Source of the DNA: Glycomyces terrestris
GTDB taxonomy: Bacteria > Actinomycetota > Actinomycetes > Mycobacteriales > Micromonosporaceae
Assembly (NCBI RefSeq): GCF_003933745.1
Contig: NZ_RSEB01000005.1
Coordinates: 248,001 to 312,000 of the forward strand
Length of the DNA stretch: 64,000 nucleotides
Direction: 5' to 3'
The position numbers were made by a program, and so were the translations under genes. This document shows positions 42,738 to 51,539 of this stretch, one piece after another (position 1 is the stretch's first letter; each line of letters opens with the position of its first letter). The notes below the pieces were generated by a model. The model was not told the DNA's origin. It was given only the letters and a program-made list of their open reading frames with translations, and did no database searches.

Positions 42738-44891
42738 TCAAGTGAGCAAACGTTTCCAGCGTTTCACCTGGTGCCGGATGGACCGCGGATAGGCGGCGGC
42801 GATCGCGGCCGCCGCGCGGGCGTCCTCCTCCGACACCGCCTGGGGCGCGAACGCGGCGGCGTTCACCAGCCGCGGCAGGGTCCCGATCTCGCCGTTCAGC
42901 GGCGACAGCCGCGAGGCGGCCTCCTCGGCGTTCGCGTGACCGGGGACCTTGACGCCCGCGCGGGCGGCCGCGGCGAGGACCTCGGCCCACGCCCCGGCGA
43001 CCCGGTCGGCCGGGCTCCCGCGCCCGAGCCGGCGGCGGCGCCGCAGGGCCCGCCTCGCCTTGAGCACCAGCGGCGCGCACGCCAGGAGCAGCGCCCCGAG
43101 CGCGTACCAGGCCCACACCGGGAGCCCGCCGGCGTCCCGGGTCAGCTCGTCGTTGAAGTCCCCCTCCTGTTCGAGGGACTCGTCGTTGAAGTCCTCGGCC
43201 TCGCCGCCGCCCCCGGTGTCCTCCTCGGGGGTCGGCGTCTCCTCCTCCAGCTGCTCGAGGGTGTCCTCGGGCGGCGTCGGCACCGCGTCGGGCGCCGGCA
43301 TCGGGTCGAAGCGGACCCAGCCGACGCCGTCGAAGGCGATCTCGGGCCAGGCCGAGGCCTGCGCGGCGGTGACGGTGCTGGACCCGCCCGGCACCTCGAA
43401 GCCGACGACGACGCGGGAGGGGAGGCCGACGAGGCGGGCGATGATCGCGTACGCGGCGGCGAAGTGCTCGCTGGTGCCGCGCTGCCCGCCCGCGTCGGCG
43501 GGGCTCCCGAGGAAGAACCCGAGCGCGGGCAGGTCGTGCCCGGAGGGCGCCTCGGGGTTGTACGCGTAGTGCTGGGCGAGGAAGTCCGCGAGCCCCTGGG
43601 CGCGCGCGTAGGGCGTGTCGTAGGTGGTGTTCACGTAGTCGGCGATCGTGGCCATGATCTCGGGCGTCCCGAGCGGGACGGCGACCGTGGCCGGGTCGGC
43701 GAGGTCGGGCCGGGCGGTCTCGGCGGCCGCGGGGTCGACGGTGGTGAGCGCGGACTCGACGTGGTAGGTCGAACCGGTCGCGAGGCCGTCGGGGGTGAGC
43801 AGGCAGCGGCTGTCGAGGTTGACGGCGATCGGGAGGCCGGTCAGGGTCGCGGGGTCGGCGGCGGCGGGCACGAGCTTGCCGCCGAGGCCGATGATCTCGA
43901 TGTCGGCGCTGAAGTCCGCCTCGCCGCTGCCGGGGATCACGGTCCCGGCGGTGCGGAAGTCGCCGGCGACCTGCCAGGTGGTGCCGTCGTACTCGGTGAG
44001 CACGGCGAGGCGCATGAGCGAGTCGGCGGTGGTGTCGGCCGTGAACAGCTCCTGGTCGGGGTATTTGGACCAGGCGGCGATCCGCACGAGCGGGTTCAGG
44101 TCGATGTCGGTGAGCTGCGGGGGCTCGACGTACTCGCGCGGGTCGCCGGGGCTGGCCGTGACGAGCCGCGCCGCGGCCGGGCCGAGGAGCGCGACGGCCG
44201 CGAGCAGCACGCAGGTGGTGACGACCGCGCCCATGAGCGCGGGCGCCTTCGAGGGCGCGGGGCCGTCGACGACGGCGTCGCTGTCGGGGCGGCGCTCGGG
44301 CGGGGCGGCGGTGACGGCGAGCGCGGCGGCGGCGAGGACGCAGAACGCGACCGCGGTGGCGGTGCCGCCGTCGGCGTTCGGGCCGACGAGGTAGAGCCCG
44401 GCGCCGTAGAGGAGGACCGGCGGCAGGCAGCCGAGGAGCGTGCGGCCGTAGCGGATCGCGAACTCGCACGCGAGGGTCGCGGCGAGCCACGCGAGGAAGA
44501 CCGGGACGACGACCGTGTCGGGGGCGGGCTCGACGGGGATGAGCGCGGTCAGCGTGCGCGGCACGGCGTTCACGAGGGCGTCGACGATCGTGGCCGGGAG
44601 CGGTTCGCGGCCGTCGGTGGTGAGCGCGATGGCGCCGAGCAGGTACGCGGCGAGGCCCACGAGCGAGGCGCTCGGGGCGAGGAACGCGGGCCGGTTGCGG
44701 AGGGCGAACCCGATCGCGAAGGCGGCGAACGCGGCCCCGGCGACGAGGAGGACGAGGAGCTGCCCGTGGTACACGCGGGCGGCGACCGTCCCGGCGAGCG
44801 CGCACATGAGGGTGAGGCACGCGGCGACGGCGGCGACGCGCAGCCGGTAGCGGGTGCGCCGGCGCCGGACCGGGGTCGCGACGGCGCTCAC
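42738..44891 (-). CDS. transglutaminase-like membrane protein with altered active site
   Basis: This 717-residue protein has about eight N-terminal membrane helices (residues 18-235), an extracytoplasmic region with a transglutaminase-fold core near 440-535, an acidic linker, one more helix (about 592-612) and a cytoplasmic tail. The usual active-site Cys is Ser474 (QRGTSEHFAAAY) and the usual His is Ser513 (ASAWPEIAF); the Asp is kept as Asp529 (VRFDPM). The triad is therefore incomplete. It overlaps the DUF58 gene by 4 bases and forms the usual MoxR-DUF58-transglutaminase trio. Confidence 0.88.
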   Translation of the reverse strand: MSAVATPVRRRRTRYRLRVAAVAACLTLMCALAGTVAARVYHGQLLVLLVAGAAFAAFAIGFALRNRPAFLAPSASLVGLAAYLLGAIALTTDGREPLPATIVDALVNAVPRTLTALIPVEPAPDTVVVPVFLAWLAATLACEFAIRYGRTLLGCLPPVLLYGAGLYLVGPNADGGTATAVAFCVLAAAALAVTAAPPERRPDSDAVVDGPAPSKAPALMGAVVTTCVLLAAVALLGPAAARLVTASPGDPREYVEPPQLTDIDLNPLVRIAAWSKYPDQELFTADTTADSLMRLAVLTEYDGTTWQVAGDFRTAGTVIPGSGEADFSADIEIIGLGGKLVPAAADPATLTGLPIAVNLDSRCLLTPDGLATGSTYHVESALTTVDPAAAETARPDLADPATVAVPLGTPEIMATIADYVNTTYDTPYARAQGLADFLAQHYAYNPEAPSGHDLPALGFFLGSPADAGGQRGTSEHFAAAYAIIARLVGLPSRVVVGFEVPGGSSTVTAAQASAWPEIAFDGVGWVRFDPMPAPDAVPTPPEDTLEQLEEETPTPEEDTGGGGEAEDFNDESLEQEGDFNDELTRDAGGLPVWAWYALGALLLACAPLVLKARRALRRRRRLGRGSPADRVAGAWAEVLAAAARAGVKVPGHANAEEAASRLSPLNGEIGTLPRLVNAAAFAPQAVSEEDARAAAAIAAAYPRSIRHQVKRWKRLLT

Positions 44892-46156
44892 AGGCGCGTC
44901 CCGCCGTTGTTCCAGGCGGCGGCGAACTGCTCGCCGTCGGCGGCGCGCACGGTCGGCAGGCCGCCGGCGAGGGTCGCGGAGGCGGGGAGTCCGGCGGCGA
45001 GGTGCACGGCGATGACCGTCGGATAGGCCCGCTTGAGGAGCGCGAGGCGGTCGGTGGGCGGCTCGGTCCCGGTGATCCACACGAGCGTGTCGCCGTAGCG
45101 GGCGGCGGTGAGCCGGGCGACGTACGCGTCGAGGCCGTCCTTCGCGTCCGGCGCGAGCTCGGCGAGGAGGTCGCCGTAGGAGTCGCGGCCGGCCCCCGAG
45201 ACCGTCGCGCCCGAGGCGGGGACGAGCGCGGCGTGGTACTCGGCGCGGAAGCACGCGGTGAGGACCGAGTACGCCGCTTCGCAGGCGGCCTCGAACGCGT
45301 CGGGCACCTGCACGCCCGGCAGGGCGGGCCAGGACTCGGCGCGGTCGTCGATGGCGATGGCGACGGTGGGCAGGGAGGTGTCGAGGTGCTCCTTGACCAT
45401 GAGCTTCCCGATGCGCGCGGAGGTGCGCCAGTGGACGTGGCGCAGCTCGTCGCCGATGACATACTCGCGGAGGGCGTGGAACGTGAGCGAGCCCTGCTCG
45501 ACCTTGTCGGCGGTGCCTTCGAGCGACCGGGCGAGGCCGTCGGGAGTGCGGCCGAGCTGGTGCAGGCGCGGATGGACCCACAGGCGCGCGCTGGGCCCGA
45601 AGTTCCCGGCGGTCGCGGCGAGGCCGAGGAGGTCGCGCTTGCCGATGCCGAGGGGCCCGGCGTCGACGACGCCGCGGCGCTCGGCGCGGATGGTGTAGCT
45701 GGCGCCGGCGCTGCGGCCGGGGCGCAGGCGCGCGAGCGGGACGGCGACGCGGCGCGTCTCGATGCCGGTGCCGCCGTAGGCGTCCACGGCGCGGGCGTTG
45801 ACCGCGCGCCAGCGCCCGGCGTTGCGGACGGTGAGCGCGACGGTCGCGGTGTGCCCGGCCGAGACGCGGTCGGGGGTGACGGTGCGCTCGACTTCGAGGC
45901 GGGGCCGGGCGGCGATGACCGATCCGGCGGCGACGCACGCGAGGGCCGCGGCGGCGCCGACGGCCGCGAGCTCGGGGTAGCCCCAGAGCCAGCCGGAGGC
46001 GATGAGCGCGGCGGCGGCGATCGCGAGGCCGACGCCGCGGGAGGTGACGGGCACCGCGAGCAGGCGTTCGCCCAATGTGGACCGGGAAGCCGCGGCATCC
46101 TGGGGAGGGGCGGCCGGCGCGGCCTCGCTCATGCCGCCGGGGCGGTCGGCGCTCAT
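44888..46156 (-). CDS. DUF58 family membrane protein
   Basis: This 422-residue protein has two N-terminal membrane helices (about residues 40-80), a beta-rich region, then the DUF58 signature EYVIGDELRHVHWRTSARIGKL around residue 230 and a von Willebrand A-like C terminus (TVAIAIDDRAESW). DUF58 proteins are partners of MoxR ATPases. The ATG overlaps the moxR stop (ATGA), and its own stop overlaps the transglutaminase-like gene. A role in assembling or checking an envelope complex is inferred from the family. Confidence 0.9.
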   Translation of the reverse strand: MSADRPGGMSEAAPAAPPQDAAASRSTLGERLLAVPVTSRGVGLAIAAAALIASGWLWGYPELAAVGAAAALACVAAGSVIAARPRLEVERTVTPDRVSAGHTATVALTVRNAGRWRAVNARAVDAYGGTGIETRRVAVPLARLRPGRSAGASYTIRAERRGVVDAGPLGIGKRDLLGLAATAGNFGPSARLWVHPRLHQLGRTPDGLARSLEGTADKVEQGSLTFHALREYVIGDELRHVHWRTSARIGKLMVKEHLDTSLPTVAIAIDDRAESWPALPGVQVPDAFEAACEAAYSVLTACFRAEYHAALVPASGATVSGAGRDSYGDLLAELAPDAKDGLDAYVARLTAARYGDTLVWITGTEPPTDRLALLKRAYPTVIAVHLAAGLPASATLAGGLPTVRAADGEQFAAAWNNGGTRL

Positions 46157-47178
46157 GCCGCCGGGGACGGCAGCGGCACCGGGACCTGGTCGAACGCGTC
46201 GGCGACGACCTGGAGCCCGGTGGCCCCGCGCATCGCGGCGTCGGGGGCGAGCTGGATGCGGTGCGCGAAGACCGGTCCGGCGAGGGCCTTCACGTCCTCG
46301 GGGATGATGTAGCCGCGGCCCTGTGAGAGCGCGAAGACGCTGGCGGCCCTGGTGAGCGCGATGAGCCCGCGGGGGCTGACGCCGACGGCGACCTGCGGGT
46401 GGCTGCGGGTGGCGTTGGCGAGCTGCACGAGGTACGCGTACAGGGGCTCGGCGATGTAGACGTGCTTGGCGAGCTCGGCCATCTGCGCCACGGCCTCGGT
46501 GTCGAGGACCGGGGGCAGGTGCTCGGGGCTGCGCTGGTGGGTGCCGCGCAGGACCTCGATCTCGGCGGCCTCGACCGGGTAGCCGACCGAGAGCTTCACG
46601 AGGAAGCGGTCGAGCTGGGCCTCGGGGAGGCGGTAGGTGCCGTCCATCTCGACGGGGTTCTGGGTGGCGACGACGAGGAACGGCAGCGGCACCTGGTGCG
46701 GGCGGCCGTCGACGGTGACCCGGCCCTCCTCCATGACCTCCAGGAGCGCGGACTGGGTCTTGGGGCTGGCGCGGTTGATCTCGTCGGCGATGACGATGTT
46801 CGCGAACACCGGGCCGGGATGGAACTCGAAGGCGCCGCTGGCCTGGTTGAAGATCGTCACGCCGGAGACGTCGGAGGGCAGCAGGTCCGGCGTGAACTGG
46901 ATGCGCCGCCACTGGCCGGAGACCGCGGCCGCGATGGCGCGGGCCATCGTCGTCTTGCCGGTGCCGGGCACGTCCTCGAGGAGGATGTGCCCTTCGGCGA
47001 ACATGGCCGTCAGCGCGAGCCGCACGACCTCCTGCTTGCCGAGCACGACGGTGTCCACCGCGGCGGCGAGCCGCTCGAACGCGGCGGCGAACTGCTCGGC
47101 CTGCGCGGCGCCCAGCTGGACCTGCTGCTGCATACGCCTAGGCACCTGCAACGGGTGGGTCTGCTCGGTGTCGTGCAT
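46153..47178 (-). CDS. MoxR-family AAA+ ATPase
   Basis: This 341-residue AAA+ chaperone has Walker A LEDVPGTGKTT near residue 68, Walker B NIVIADEINRASPKTQSALLE and sensor 1 FLVVATQNPVEMDGTY. The C-terminal lid includes SPRGLIALTRAASVFAL and IIPEDVKALAGPVFAHRI. It is the first gene of a coupled trio with DUF58 and the transglutaminase-like gene. MoxR proteins fold or activate partner complexes with ATP. AGGAG lies 7 bases before the ATG at 47178. Confidence 0.95.
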   Translation of the reverse strand: MHDTEQTHPLQVPRRMQQQVQLGAAQAEQFAAAFERLAAAVDTVVLGKQEVVRLALTAMFAEGHILLEDVPGTGKTTMARAIAAAVSGQWRRIQFTPDLLPSDVSGVTIFNQASGAFEFHPGPVFANIVIADEINRASPKTQSALLEVMEEGRVTVDGRPHQVPLPFLVVATQNPVEMDGTYRLPEAQLDRFLVKLSVGYPVEAAEIEVLRGTHQRSPEHLPPVLDTEAVAQMAELAKHVYIAEPLYAYLVQLANATRSHPQVAVGVSPRGLIALTRAASVFALSQGRGYIIPEDVKALAGPVFAHRIQLAPDAAMRGATGLQVVADAFDQVPVPLPSPAA

Positions 47179-47190
47179 CTTCTGCTCCTG

Positions 47191-49824
47191 CTAGCACTGC
47201 GGGAGGTCCCCGGTGGAGTTCTTACCGACCCCGTCGATGTTGAACCATGTGAACGGGATGTACGCGTTGGAAGCGTAGTCGATCTTGATCCATTTGTTCG
47301 AGGCGTCTTTGCCGGGGTGGTAGTCGACCGACTGGCCGCTCTCGGTGCCGCGCGGGTTGATGGTCGCGTCGCCGGTGGTCCAGCAGTAGGCCTTGTAGCT
47401 GGTCGGCGTGTTGGTCGTGCCGAGCGAGCCGCTGGACTGGCTGGCCCGCGGGTAGACGCTGACGCCGTCGACGGAGTCGCAGTAGCCGGAGGGCGTGTCG
47501 TAGCCCTCGTCGCAGCGGAAGTACACCTTGCCGGTGATGGTCGTGGTCGAGGCGTTGTACGTCGCGGAGGTCGCCTCCCCGGCCGGGTTGGAGATCCGGA
47601 TCTGGAAGCTGTAGCCCGTCGAGGCGTACAGGCCGGTCACCGCGTACACGTCGGGGCAGGGCTTGGTCTCCTGGTTGACGCCGTCGGCGAGGAGCGTGCA
47701 CTGGGCGTCGGTGCTGCCGCCGTCGTCGATGGTCAGGGTCAGGTTGACCTGGTTCGCGAGCGACTCGTGTCCGGAGATCTGGACCGAGGGCGCGCTCATC
47801 GTGTTCGAGGTGGTCTCGGCCGGCGCGGACTCGCCCGCCTCGTTCACCGCGGTCACGGAGACGCTGACCTGCTCGTTGTTGCCGAAGCCGGACATGCTGG
47901 CCGTCGTCCCGCTGGTGACCTCCTGGGTCTGGGTCCCGGCCCGCACGATGTACTTCGTGATGTCGCGGCCGTTGTTCGACGGCTGGTCCCACGAGACGTC
48001 GATGGTGCCCGCCGCGGAGCCGGAGCTCTGCGCGAGGAGGTTGCCGGGCGCGTCGGGCACGTTGAACGGCGTGACCGAGTTCGACAGCGGCGAGGGCGCG
48101 GAGGCGGCCGCGCCCGCGAGGGCGGTCACCTGGAACGCGTACTGGGTGCCGTAGTCGAGCGAGCCGGCGGTGGTCTTCAGCTCGGTGCCGGTGGCCTGGC
48201 CGACGACGGTGCGCTCGCCGGTGCCGGAGACGGACTCGACCTGGTAGCCGGAGATGTCGTTGCCTTCGCCGTCGGCCTCGCCCCACGTCACGGTGACCGT
48301 GCCGTCGGGGTTCGCGGTGGCCTGGACCGCGCCGGGGGCGCCCGGCACGTCGGCGGAGGGCGTGATCGACGGCGAGGTGACGGTGTCGCCCTCGCCCTCG
48401 GCGTTGTGGGCGGTCACCGTGAACGTGTACGGGGTGCCGTTGTCGAGGTCGGTGATCTCGAGGACGCGCTGGCTCGGGGCGATCTCCCACGTCTCGCCGG
48501 CGCCTTCGACGACGTACTTCGTGAGCGCGGAGCCGTTGTTGGGGGCGGCGTCCCACGAGAGGTTGATGAGGCCGTCGCCGACGGTGCCGTCGAGGTTGGT
48601 CACCGCGCCGGGCGGGCCGACCTCGGGGGCGGACTCCTCGTCGCCGTTCTCGTCGCCTTCGTCGCCGCCCTCGTCCTCCTCGGTCGGGGGCGCGTCGCCG
48701 CCGAGGATGTCGTCGCGGTTCTTCGGGGCGAGGACGGCCTCGCCGTCGGCGGAGACGACCACGGCCGCGTTCGTGTTGACGGCGTTGGCGAACAGGGTGT
48801 CGCCGGTGTGGTAGAGCTCGACGGGCCCGCCGCCGGAGTCGATCTCGATGCGCTGGAGCTCGTTGCCCTCCAGGTCGTAGACCCAGACGAGGCCGGAGGC
48901 GCCGTCGGGCACGTAGATGCGCTCGTGGAACTCGACGGAGGCGCCGAGGAGCTCGGAGGCGCCGGCGCCGATCGCGAAGCTGCGGGCCTGGTCGTCGTCG
49001 ACGGTGACGATCGAGGGCGGGTCGGTGACGGTGACCGAGGCGATCGTGCCGGGGCTGGTGTCGGCGGTCTCGGTCGGGCCGGCGAGCTCGATCGCGGTGA
49101 CGGCGCGGCGGCCGTCGGAGCGGATCGTCGTCATCTCCTTGGCGGTGGAGTTGAGGACGGCCACGCCGTCGCCGAGGACGGTGAGGGCGAGCTCCTGGCG
49201 GGGCTCGGCGACGACCTCGGTGTCGAGGGTCTTCGCGCCGGAGTCCTGGGGTTCGATCTGGACGATGGTGCCTTCGCGGGGGACGCCGATCCACAGCTTC
49301 CCGTCGGCGTCGAAGGCGCCGCCGGTGAGGCCGGCGGGGAACTTGAGCGGGTCGCCGATCGCGGTGAGGGTCGAGGGGTCGACCTGGTTGACCAGGCCCT
49401 GCGTCTGGTCGATGATGAACGCGCCCTCGTCGGAGAGGGCCACGCGCACGCCTTCGCCGGGGGCGGTCTCGGCCGCGCCGGTGATCTCGAGGGTGGAGAG
49501 GTCGATCGCGGAGACGTCGCCGGTCGCGATCTCGCGGAGGAGGAGGTGCGAGTCGGTCTGCTCGACCTGCACGGCGTTGCCCATCGCGTCGGTGACGTCG
49601 AGCCGCACGTCGGTGGCGGCGGTGAGGCCGTTGACGCGGGCGAGTTCGCCGAGGGGAGTCGTCCACAGCCACATGCTGGCGTCCTCGCCCTCGTTCTCGC
49701 GGCTGAACGCGCCGGTGCCGAGGAGGGTGGCGACGAGCGCGCCGACCAGGACCACCGGGAGTCCGACCGCGATGAGCAGGCCCTTGACGTTCAAGCGTCG
49801 GGCGTCGACGTTGCGAGTGGTCAT
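47191..49824 (-). CDS. membrane-anchored fibronectin type III protein with N-terminal beta-propeller-like region
   Basis: This 877-residue protein has a short cytoplasmic start and one helix (residues 14-37, LLIAVGLPVVLVGALVATLL). About 330 extracytoplasmic residues with propeller-like repeats (GVRVALSDEGAFIID, KLWIGVPREG) come next, then an acidic linker. Three clear fibronectin III domains follow (about 405-690), and a C-terminal cysteine-bearing region (VYFRCDEGYDTPSGYC) ends DLPQC. It precedes moxR by 12 bases, so it is a likely client or co-component of the MoxR-DUF58 system. Confidence 0.85.
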   Translation of the reverse strand: MTTRNVDARRLNVKGLLIAVGLPVVLVGALVATLLGTGAFSRENEGEDASMWLWTTPLGELARVNGLTAATDVRLDVTDAMGNAVQVEQTDSHLLLREIATGDVSAIDLSTLEITGAAETAPGEGVRVALSDEGAFIIDQTQGLVNQVDPSTLTAIGDPLKFPAGLTGGAFDADGKLWIGVPREGTIVQIEPQDSGAKTLDTEVVAEPRQELALTVLGDGVAVLNSTAKEMTTIRSDGRRAVTAIELAGPTETADTSPGTIASVTVTDPPSIVTVDDDQARSFAIGAGASELLGASVEFHERIYVPDGASGLVWVYDLEGNELQRIEIDSGGGPVELYHTGDTLFANAVNTNAAVVVSADGEAVLAPKNRDDILGGDAPPTEEDEGGDEGDENGDEESAPEVGPPGAVTNLDGTVGDGLINLSWDAAPNNGSALTKYVVEGAGETWEIAPSQRVLEITDLDNGTPYTFTVTAHNAEGEGDTVTSPSITPSADVPGAPGAVQATANPDGTVTVTWGEADGEGNDISGYQVESVSGTGERTVVGQATGTELKTTAGSLDYGTQYAFQVTALAGAAASAPSPLSNSVTPFNVPDAPGNLLAQSSGSAAGTIDVSWDQPSNNGRDITKYIVRAGTQTQEVTSGTTASMSGFGNNEQVSVSVTAVNEAGESAPAETTSNTMSAPSVQISGHESLANQVNLTLTIDDGGSTDAQCTLLADGVNQETKPCPDVYAVTGLYASTGYSFQIRISNPAGEATSATYNASTTTITGKVYFRCDEGYDTPSGYCDSVDGVSVYPRASQSSGSLGTTNTPTSYKAYCWTTGDATINPRGTESGQSVDYHPGKDASNKWIKIDYASNAYIPFTWFNIDGVGKNSTGDLPQC

Positions 49825-50219
49825 AAGGGGGATTTCCTCTGCGCTTCTGGTGCAAGTCTGCGGCTCGCGGGCCGGCGCGGGGTTCGCGCGGACGGGGTGC
49901 GGGCGGGGCGGCGCACGAACCCGAGCCTAATTCGCGGGTGCAACTAGGACCAGGCTGCCATTGTCACAAGACGGTATCGGTCTCGGGTGGCCCAAAGTGG
50001 CGCAAGCCAGTCAGGTTACCGCCACGTAGCGGCGCGTCGAGGACGGCGCATCGGGGACGGAGCCGCGCCGCGGGCACGGAGATGGCGGTGCACCTGGTCG
50101 CCGTCCGGCTCGCGCCGGGGCCGTGCACCGCCCGTCGGGAGGTCTCGTTCTTCGGTTGTCGCGGCGGCGCATTCGAGCTGCGCCGCCGTCGGTCCTGCCA
50201 GGTAGTAGGGACGGGTGGG
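49825..50219. other. 395-bp gap between two leftward genes
   Basis: The gap holds the presumed promoter of the fibronectin-III gene near 49840-49990 (AGAGGA ribosome-binding site at 49835-49840) and the terminator of the DUF1611 gene at 50162-50188. The remainder shows no convincing gene or repeat. Confidence 0.4.
50162..50188 (-). terminator. terminator after the DUF1611 gene
   Basis: Arm CGGCGGCGCA (50162-50171), loop TTCGAGC and its complement (50179-50188) lie 31 bases beyond the stop on the minus strand. Confidence 0.65.
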
Positions 50220-51311
50220 CTAGGCGGCTTCGCCCAGTTCGAGGACGCCGCCGCGGCGGGAGCGCGCGACCCCGGCCATCGCGAGGATCTCGGAGGCCAC
50301 TTCGGGCGCGGCGAGCTCGTTCGGCGTGTACACCGGCGCGTCCATGCCCGCGACGGCTTCGCGGATGGCGAGCTGGGACTGGGTGAGGCGCCCGGAGGCG
50401 GCGATCACGGGCAGGCCCAGGGCGCGCAGGTGCTGGGCGCCGTAGCGGGCGCCGGCCGCGTCGGCGGCGGCGAGGACGACGCCGTCGACGAGTTCGCGCA
50501 CGACCGGGAACTCGAGCAGCGCCGAGGTCTCGGACTGGAGGATGCCGTCGGCGATCTCCATGACCACGGCGTCGACGTCGTGCGCGGCGGCGTGGTGGTA
50601 GAGCGTCTGCGCGAGCTCGGCGAGCTCGGGGACGGGGACGCCCGCGGTGGTGGGGTAGCCGCCGTCGGTGAAGTCGGCGGCGACGACCGCGCCGGAGTCG
50701 CGGAACATCCACGGGTCGCCGCCCGCGCCGGTCCCGGTGATCTTGATGCCGGCGACGCGGCGGCCCGAGCGCGACAGGCCCCGGATCACGGACGCGGCGG
50801 TGGTGGACTTCCCGGCGTTCATGGAGGTCCCGACGACGCACACCACCGGCGGGTGGTCGCCCAGGCCGAAGGGGGCGAGCACGCTGAAGCGGCGCAGGTC
50901 GATCGGGTTCCCCTCGCGGTCGGCGAGGACGCCGATCGGCTCCAAGCGGGTCGGCGGGCGCATGTCGCCGTGCCGGGAGAGGACCTCCCCGGCGACGCCG
51001 CCGGCGGCCACGAGGTCGACGGAGGTGCCGAGGACGTCGGGGATGCGGGACTCGTACTGGTCGGGCGCGTAGCGCTCGCCGAAGGCCAGCAGGACCTCGT
51101 CCCCCGGGTAGATGGCGGCCTTGCGGCCGGTGGCGAGCTCGAGCCAGTTGTGGTGCCCGATGGCGTCGACCCGTGCGACCAGGATATGGCCGGCGCGGGG
51201 CGCGCATTCGTCGACCAGGGTCAGTCCGGGCAATGTCAGGTCGACATTGCGGACCGCATAGGCGACCTTGAGCCGCGAAGCGAGCTCAGCAGAGAACTCA
51301 CGAATGCGCAT
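50220..51311 (-). CDS. DUF1611-family P-loop protein
   Basis: This 363-residue protein has an N-terminal all-beta domain (about 1-135) and a C-terminal P-loop NTPase-like domain. The nucleotide-binding loop is VVGTSMNAGKSTTA near residue 163, followed by VAGIKITGTGAGGDPWMF, which resembles MobB/DUF1611 and dethiobiotin-synthetase-like folds. Family members are often annotated only as hypothetical or NAD-dependent epimerase-like. The reaction is unknown. The ATG at 51311 was chosen because GGAG lies 5 bases upstream. Confidence 0.75.
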   Translation of the reverse strand: MRIREFSAELASRLKVAYAVRNVDLTLPGLTLVDECAPRAGHILVARVDAIGHHNWLELATGRKAAIYPGDEVLLAFGERYAPDQYESRIPDVLGTSVDLVAAGGVAGEVLSRHGDMRPPTRLEPIGVLADREGNPIDLRRFSVLAPFGLGDHPPVVCVVGTSMNAGKSTTAASVIRGLSRSGRRVAGIKITGTGAGGDPWMFRDSGAVVAADFTDGGYPTTAGVPVPELAELAQTLYHHAAAHDVDAVVMEIADGILQSETSALLEFPVVRELVDGVVLAAADAAGARYGAQHLRALGLPVIAASGRLTQSQLAIREAVAGMDAPVYTPNELAAPEVASEILAMAGVARSRRGGVLELGEAA

Positions 51312-51480
51312 GCACACTCCAAAGAGGACAAAAAGGGTGAGCGAGAGGACCCGCTCGAATGGAAGTACACCTGTGGTCCAGATCGTGACCGCGGTGGCAG
51401 ACGCGACGACCGTCGCGCTGTTGATGGACGAATATTACGGCCTGTGTTCGGGCTTGTAAAGGGTGGATTAGGTAAAAGTG

Positions 51481-51513
51481 CGGCGGCGTCGAAGTGACAC
51501 TTCGACGCCGCCG
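51481..51513 (-). terminator. terminator after the siroheme-synthase-like gene
   Basis: A near-continuous palindrome around base 51497 (arm CGGCGGCGTCGAAGTG at 51481-51496, complement 51498-51513) lies 26 bases beyond the stop on the minus strand. It should form at least a 13-bp stem. Confidence 0.8.
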
Positions 51514-51539
51514 TGAAACCGGTCTTCAGCTGCGGAAAC

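Noticed and set aside
42664-46098. Long minus-strand frame overlapping the transglutaminase-like and DUF58 genes
   Set aside because: Ser/Pro/Arg-rich low-complexity translation in the wrong frame; the overlapping frames carry the recognised domains and coupled starts.
46399-49947. Long plus-strand frame opposite moxR and the fibronectin-III gene
   Set aside because: Composition is Gly/Val/Asp/Glu-biased with no domain, whereas the minus strand gives clear MoxR and FN3 domains. It is a high-GC antisense shadow.
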